Assembly: GCA_963691705.1 (NCBI GenBank)
Contig: OY829540.1
Location: 2,556,001-2,620,000, forward strand
Direction of reading: 5' to 3'
Length of the DNA: 64,000 bases
Source of the DNA: Viola odorata
Taxonomy: Eukaryota; Streptophyta; Magnoliopsida; Malpighiales; Violaceae
Positions 58,210 through 64,000 of this stretch are shown here, piece by piece. How positions within the stretch are numbered: the stretch's first letter is position 1; each line of letters begins with the position of its first letter. The notes beneath the pieces are model-generated. The model saw only the letters and a list, made by a program, of their open reading frames with translations, was not told the DNA's origin and searched no databases. A program made the position numbers and the translations under genes.

Positions 58210-59440
58210 GAAAGGTTAATTATGACACATCAGCAAACTTTTACTTTGAGCCGTTGATCGAGAATCCTGATTCCTGACCAAGTACACTTCGATCAAATAT
58301 TGTTTCTTACTTTCTTGTTTCTTTTTATTAGTATGGTAAGTTGGTAACTAAACTAAGCTTTATCACACACACAAAAGACTAATTAATGGGTACGATTTAG
58401 CTAATCGATTATTTTGCCGGTAATAAGAATATCAGTAGAGACTTGGTTATACTTTTACGTTTGAATTTCATTTTTTTTTTGAGTAAATTTATATCTCACT
58501 TTCAAGAGAGGGTGAACTAAATAAAATAACTTATAGTTTAAAAAATATTCCACTTAATTTTTTATAATTCAAAAACTTACAATTTTGATCTTATAAAAAT
58601 TGCAATTTAAAATTTTCTAGTAGTTAAAAAATAGTAAAAAATATCATAAAAAATTAAAAATTAAAGAAAAATGTAATAAATATATGAGAGTCTATTTTAA
58701 TGAAAAAATAAACGAGAAATATTTAAAAATATAATAAATATGAACAAATTTAAAAATAATTTGTGAATAAAATTTAACTATTTTTTTCATTTTCTTAGAT
58801 TCTACTATATTGTTTTTTTTTTTTACTAAATTTCATAAAATTTTGATATATTTTACTATTTATTTGATTTTTTAAATTATTATAAAGGTTAAAATTGTAA
58901 CTTTTTGAAAACTTTAGAATTAATATTGTAAGTTTTAAAAAAATAAAGAGTTAAATAAAATATTTTATAAATTATAAAAAAAAATTATGTAATTTACCAT
59001 TATTATTATGCTTGTATTTATTTTATAACGGGATGATAATAGTAATAAAAATGAGTATAAAATTTATAATCACGGAGAGGTAGGCATAATAAAGAATGAA
59101 AATGAATAGCATAAACTATACTTATTCCTTACCACATTCGTTCATTTCACACCTCATTTTCATCAGCATGTTATTTATTAAATCATGTCAGGTTTTATTT
59201 CGAACTGAATAATATAAATGAAAAAAATATTTAAAAAAATATATCTATGTATTAACGGTGAACTCCGATTCAAATTTAAAATAGTCAATAGTCAATATAT
59301 ATTTTTGTAACGGTAAGTTAAAAACTAAGCATTAATTTTAAAAAAATTATACTCAGGGGTTGACCAATTAAATTAAAATTTCAACTTAGCGTAAAGTATT
59401 AAAAAAAAAAAAGTTGTCTTCTCTTTGATCTGTCAAATTC
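58210..59440. other. AT-rich intergenic DNA between divergent genes
   Basis: No ORF, RNA or element that I can support. Very A/T-rich between 58440 and 59400, with 'TATTTTACTATTTA' and 'AAAATAATAATGA'-type low complexity. Confidence 0.5.
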
Positions 59441-59459
59441 TCTTTTTTTTTGTTGCTGG

Positions 59460-59523
59460 CGAAACCAAAGACGCCCTCGCCTGCTCTCCGTCCACCAGTC
59501 CCATTTGACATCTTTCGAGAGAG
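59460..59523 (+). other. Probable 5' untranslated exon of the small gene at 60213
   Basis: A C/T-rich leader ending GAGAG|GTAAGC at 59523/59524. A matching acceptor TTATGACAG ends at 60203, ten bases before the ATG at 60213. Confidence 0.5.
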
Positions 59524-60212
59524 GTAAGCCTCAATTTTAATTCTCTCTTTTTTATTTCTATGGGTTCGTCGGATGCTGCACTGGTGAGCACTGAGTTAAT
59601 TATGTTAGCTTATTCGTATGAAATCCATGGAAACCCTCTGGATGTTGAGTTGAATTTTGTCGAGCAGTTGGTGTGCAAATTGCAAACAGTAGTATATTCC
59701 ATTCATTCCAGTCTAGCTTCTTTGCGGTTTGCAGTTGTTATGACAGAACTGTGCTTTCTGTTTCTTTCTTTTCCGTAAAGTAGATAGACATAAATCATAT
59801 AGTAACCTTATTGTGAAAAAATAGAGATGATCTTCGTATCCAGAACTTTTGCCCAAATAGAAAATGAATGGTTCTTCGCCAAACTATATGCCATCCCCTT
59901 TTTTCTCAATTCCTGTTGTAAATTTTGTGCCTTGCTTTCCAACTGGTAGAAGATTTTTCAAAAAAATGAAGGATCAATCCAAGAGTGTTGAATGTTGAGT
60001 TGTTCTGACCTGGTCCTTGGATCTGGTCATGTATATTTTTCACTTCTGTTATTGGGAACTTGGATTTTCAGCTTGTGAATTACTATCGATATTCCTTTTT
60101 CCTGTTATGGGCAATGCTGTGAGAGAAACTTGGAGATGAAACTTGTTTCAGACTTTCAGGGTCATCTTATTCATTCTGGAAATACGGTTCCATCTTATGA
60201 CAGGAAATTTAG

Positions 60213-60588
60213 ATGGAGACACAGAAAAACCAACATGAGAAACAGCCACCAGAAGCCGCCTCTGTGACAGCCACCGCTTCATGCCGGAGGAAGAAGAGTG
60301 AGGATGCTACCTTCCTGGAGGATGTGAGGGATCACATTGACGAGTTCATTAACGCATCAATGGACGAGCATAAGAGTTGCTTCAAGAAGACTGTTCAAAA
60401 GGTTAATTCCCAACTTTCAAGTTGAATGTTTGTACTTTGTTGTGTGATCTCTGTATGGGTTGCTGACCAAGGCGGTTCTATTCAATCTGTAGATGTTTGG
60501 AATGTCCAAGATTGTTGCACAAAGAAACGCCGCCAAGGAAAAGGATGTTGAAAGTTCTCTACCCTTGCAAACTGTTTTATCCGACTAG
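60213..60588 (+). CDS. Small conserved plant protein of unknown function
   Basis: Two coding exons, 60213-60401 and 60493-60588 (94 residues), joined by a GT-AG intron of 91 bp in phase 0. The N-terminal third is polar and low-complexity. The middle ('FLEDVRDHIDEFINASMDEHKSCFKKT') is an acidic/amphipathic helix, followed by 'MFGMSK' and the ending 'ESSLPLQTVLSD'. I recognise this as a small plant-wide family seen in many dicot genomes, but no function is known to me. There is no signal peptide and no membrane segment. It is likely cytosolic or nuclear. The ATG is the first after the probable leader intron. Confidence 0.8.
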
Positions 60589-61194
60589 AACTGCCACCTA
60601 TACCTAGAAGGACCATGCTATTTGGCCACTCTAAAGTGGCAGCCACATTGAGATGTGGCGGGATCTGGTGCCTTGTTTTCAAGTAATATGGGCTGCTAGA
60701 TTGGAATACATGTATTTTCATTCAACTTTACCAAATACGCACACAATTGTAATTTATATTTGGAAATATCAAATTTCAATTTTGAATTACACGTGTAATT
60801 AAAAATGGTTACCTTGGACCTTATTTCTGACAAGGAATTTAATCGTTTTTTTGAAACAGACTTCTTTTAAAATGTTTTTACTTTTCTTGCCCTCGTAACA
60901 CCGTGTTCATCTTCACCGGCCACTCACACCACCGTGCTATTCATCAGCATTGATGTCATCGGGACAAGATCGGAAAAAAGAGCGCATCGGTCTAATCTTT
61001 GAGTAAACCTTGATGTTTCTTTTGGATCTATTGGTTTTTATTTTGTTTTTTTCTCTCCCGTCTCTGGATATTTGTTCCAAGGTTTTGGTGTTAGATCTGC
61101 ACTTTAATTAAAAAGGTAGGTTTGTATGGTTTTGATGAATAGGTGTTAGATCTATTTTTGAACTGGAGTATGGCTTATAGAAACTGTGGTGATA
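60589..61194. other. 3' flank and intergenic DNA
   Basis: The 3' untranslated region followed by ordinary sequence. C/T-rich leader-like sequence at about 60890-61080 may be a gene start, but I see no coding frame. Confidence 0.4.
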
Positions 61195-61480
61195 ACTTGA
61201 TGATGATGATGGTGGTGGACGGTGCTGGTGGTGAACGCTTCTGGTGGTGGACGGTGCTGGTGGTGGACGCTTCTGGTGGTGGACGGTTGTTGTGGACGGT
61301 GCTGGTGTTGGTGTTGGTGTTGGTGTTGGTGCTGGTAATGTTGTTGTTGATTGTGCTGGTGCTGGTGCTGGTGCTGGTGCTGGTGCTGGTGTTTGAGATG
61401 GTGATGGTGATAATGGTGGTGGTGGTGGTGGTGGTGGTGGGTGGTGGCGATGGTGGTGGTTGGTGGATGCTGGATGCTGG
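61195..61480 (+). repeat. GGTGCT/GGTGTT and GGT microsatellite cluster
   Basis: Runs of GGTGTT (about 61305-61335), GGTGCT (about 61353-61390) and GGT (about 61410-61440), all triplet-based. This keeps long Val/Leu/Gly frames open without meaning a gene. Confidence 0.85.
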
Positions 61481-61959
61481 ATGGTAATTATTTTTAATTT
61501 CTTTGATCAAAGCATACGAATGCAGATGTTACATTTTTGTACATATCAATATAATATATAAAATGTACCATTTTATTACTGCACAAATAATTATTTGGAT
61601 TACATCCTGCTTGGCTTTACATAACTGATGAAATGATACACTTTTGCGGGGTGTTACGTGGCTCGGTTATTTTTCCTCCGATGTCTAAGTGCTAGTTTGG
61701 CCCCAGGTTCTCTTTGGGGAAGAACTTTTCCGAACTGAAAAGATGCTGAAAGATGTTTGGTAAACTCAGCTTCTTGATAAGATCTTCTCCAAAACCTTAA
61801 AAAACCTTGGTTTTGAAAAAGCTTGAAATACTTGCTTTCTCAAAACCAAAGGTTTTGCCAAAACACGGGAAGCAGTTTCATTTATTCAATGGACAAAATT
61901 ATTTGTCCAAGTTCTTCATATTTACGATGATACCAGGTATAAAATACCTTACCTTCTCA

Positions 61960-62199
61960 CCCGCTCACCTCACATTCAGTCTCTCCTCTCCAACACAACC
62001 CTAACCGCCTCCCTCACTCGCAGTCACTCTTCTCCTCCATCGAACGCATCAACGCAACCCTCACTTTGGTTCCGGATCCCTGTTCCATCTCTTCTTCTAA
62101 ACTTTGTGGTTCTTCCATTGAACGGTCGGTCGTGTAGGCTGTTGGAGTAGATCGAGGAGCAACCCACGTTTCTGATCTGGTCAATCTCAGCAAAAAAGG
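61960..62199 (+). other. Gene-leader-like exon with splice donor
   Basis: A C/T-rich sequence with 'CTCTCCTCTCC' and many CT runs, ending AAAAAAG|GTACGT at about 62199. It looks like the untranslated first exon of a plant gene whose later exons may include the one at the right edge. Confidence 0.35.
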
Positions 62200-63059
62200 T
62201 ACGTTTTGTTTGATATTTTTTGCAGATAACCCTGGGTTACTGGCCATTTCGACATTAATTTTGGAAAAGGTTTTAGATGGTGATTTTTTAAGGTTTTTTG
62301 GGTTTCATTTGGATGATTGAGGTTGCAAAAATGATCAGAAATGCATCTCATCTCATGTTTCATATGCTTATGTTGATTATGCTGAATTGGGTCACCTTTT
62401 GTTTTGTTTATGATTTTTCTTAGTCTTTTTCATTGTCATTGATGAGATCAGGAGAACTTGTAAAGCTAAGAGGCCATGGAAAAAATCTGATGTGGTGGGG
62501 CTGTCTTAATTTGCGCATTAGATCCAAATCATATGTAGATCCAAATCATATTTGCAAAAAGATTTAATTAAGTTGAGTAGCTGTAGAAGTCTGATGTTGC
62601 CATTTTTTGTTGCCGCTGTTGTTGTTGTTGCTTATGTGTACGGTTCTAATCTATGCAGGCCATTCTTATGTTGCAAAAATATAGAATTTTTTTTTGTGTT
62701 TTGACCATTTAGCTTCAAATGGTCTTTATTGTTTTATCCGAACCGACATTATTTGATGTGTGCTAATTTTTTAAAATTCCTTTTTTTGAGTTTGGGTGGG
62801 GGCTGTGTTTCTTTTTTCTTTCTGCTTTTTTAAAGTGAAGATGAGAAAAAGATAAATAACAATAAAGCTATGAAAAGATTAAAAAGGTAGACTTTTTAGC
62901 AGTATTCATGAATGGCAAATGGAATTCTCAACCAAACCCTATCATTATGTCTTTTGACCAAGATTAACGTATCAAGGACTCCTGCTTTGTTAATGAGTTG
63001 CATTTTATTAATTTTCGGTTGATCAAATGTATAATTTTCTTTAGCTTCAAATGTACTTC

Positions 63060-63660
63060 TTTAATTTTCTGGTCTGTATTTCTGCTCTATTTCTGGTCTG
63101 TTTGTGGTCTGCATTTTTCTGCTCATGACATGTATTTGCGGTCTGTATTTTTGCTCTGTTTGTGGTCTCTTTTTGGTCTGCATTTTTTCGATTCTGGTAT
63201 ATATTTGTGGTCTGTATTTCTGCTCTGTTTCTGGTCTGGAATTTTCTGCTGATGACATGTATTTCTGGTCTATTTCTGGTCTGTATTTCTGCTCTATTTC
63301 TAGTCTGGAATTTTCTGTTTCTGGTCTGTATTTCTGCTCTGTTTTTGGTCTGTATTTCTGGTCTATTTCTGGTCTGTTTTTGGTCTGTATTTCTGCTCTG
63401 TTTCTGGTCTGTTTTTGGTCTGTATTTCTGCTCTATTTCTGGTCTGGAATTTTCTGCTGATGACATGTATTTCTGGTCTGTTTCTGGTCTGTATTTCTGC
63501 TCTATTTCTGGTTTGTTTTTGGTCTGCATTTTTCTGCTCCTGGTACATATTTCTGGTCTGTATTTCTACTCTGTTTCTGGTCTGGAATTTTCTGCTGATG
63601 ACATGTGTTTCTGGTCTGTTTCTGGTCTATATTTCTCCTCTATTTCTGGTATGTTTTGCC
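63060..63660 (+). repeat. 'CTGGTCTGTATTTCTGCT' minisatellite
   Basis: About 25 imperfect units of roughly 12-24 bp (TCTGGTCTGTATTTCTGCTC and shorter TTTCTGGTCTG). They are interspersed with four copies of a longer module containing 'GGAATTTTCTGCTGATGACATG' or a close variant (about 63237, 63444, 63582 and a diverged one near 63115). Frames stay open on both strands because most units are multiples of three. It probably lies in an intron or intergenic DNA. Confidence 0.85.
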
Positions 63661-63702
63661 GATTCATTTGGTATCAAGTAATGAACATATTTTGTGTTAT
63701 AG

Positions 63703-63995
63703 ATGACAAGCCAAGGGACTGGAAGTAATGAACATTGGTCAGTGCGGTGGCCTCTAGAAGTTCAACGGTGACCTCTAGAGTTACTGTACCTGAAGGTCCT
63801 ACCGTGAGAGATGTTATGACTGACCTAAAAGGCATACCAGGGTTCGATGTCACCGGTGACATGTTCATGTTTGCGACTGAATTTCTTGTTAATAAAGTGA
63901 GGAGAGAGGTCTATGTTGAGCTCGAAACACCGGAACAGAAATTGCGCTGGCTGCCTACCATTTTAACAAGCAAGGGTGACCGAAGAGGATTTTAG
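63703..63995 (+). CDS. Possible terminal exon, Myb/SANT-like protein C-terminus (partial)
   Basis: An acceptor-like TTATAG precedes an ATG at 63703, whose frame stops soon (about 63769). A second frame from 63735 to the TAG at 63993-63995 reads 'VRDVMTDLKGIPGF' then 'FLVNKVRREVYVELETPEQKLRWL'. That is similar in style to the C-terminal region of L10-interacting-MYB / Harbinger-derived Myb/SANT-like proteins. Either the acceptor is elsewhere (for example GGTCAG at about 63741) or the copy is frameshifted. The window ends here, so the gene cannot be judged. Confidence 0.35.
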
Positions 63996-64000
63996 TTTCA

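Noticed and set aside
61143..61510. Long Val/Leu-rich (plus) and Thr/Ser-rich (minus) frames
   Set aside because: Triplet-based microsatellite DNA keeps the frames open; no gene signals.
63047..63728. 160- and 188-codon frames in the right-end minisatellite
   Set aside because: Repeat-driven openness on both strands; the peptides are simple repeats.

Overview
This is a stretch of plant nuclear DNA, probably from a core eudicot. The signs are spliced genes with plant GT-AG introns, a plant group I WRKY factor, a plant-type N-myristoylated CDK-like kinase, an intron-bearing tRNA-Tyr, and plant transposon families (Ogre/Tat, Athila-like, PIF/Harbinger, hAT, Stowaway). The style of the retroelements would fit Caryophyllales, but that is a guess. 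All gene models below come from reading splice sites and protein-family similarity by eye.

Layout. (1) 1-22378 is nested retrotransposon DNA. A full-length, very young Ogre-type Ty3/gypsy element (2300-18910, TSD GATAT) sits inside an older Tat-like remnant. The remnant carries antisense ORFs (broken pieces at 1452-2180, 19159-19557 and 20050-20434) and an LTR-like block at about 20636-21116. An Athila-type ORF1 piece lies at the left edge, and a minus-strand Ogre-like LTR remnant lies at about 21117-22378. (2) 22379-29232 is a decayed plant LINE, split by a 4.4-kb PIF/Harbinger element (22853-27269) whose Myb and transposase genes are both broken. (3) 29233-32748 is AT-rich intergenic DNA holding at least four Stowaway-like MITEs. 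(4) 32749-37122 is a WRKY3/WRKY4-type gene. (5) 37583-38408 is a non-autonomous hAT element with a perfect 8-bp TSD. (6) 39060-46900 is gene-poor: two tandem copies of a pectinesterase/invertase-inhibitor pseudogene flank a 1.45-kb fold-back element. (7) 46971-50622 is a membrane-anchored CDK-like kinase gene, followed by tRNA-Tyr at 51323-51409. (8) 56872-52366 (minus) is an EDR2-C/DUF1336 gene with a nonsense codon in a symmetric exon. (9) 60213-60588 is a small conserved plant gene, followed by microsatellite and minisatellite DNA and a possible Myb/SANT-like terminal exon at the right edge.

The cellular genes do not form one pathway. The WRKY factor (defence transcription), the myristoylation-motif kinase and the myristoylation-motif EDR2-C protein can each be linked to stress or immune signalling by family knowledge only. 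The element most worth attention is the Ogre copy. Its ORFs are open, its LTRs are almost identical, and a 155-bp intron joins gag-pro to pol in frame, with the donor site itself supplying the stop codon of the unspliced product.
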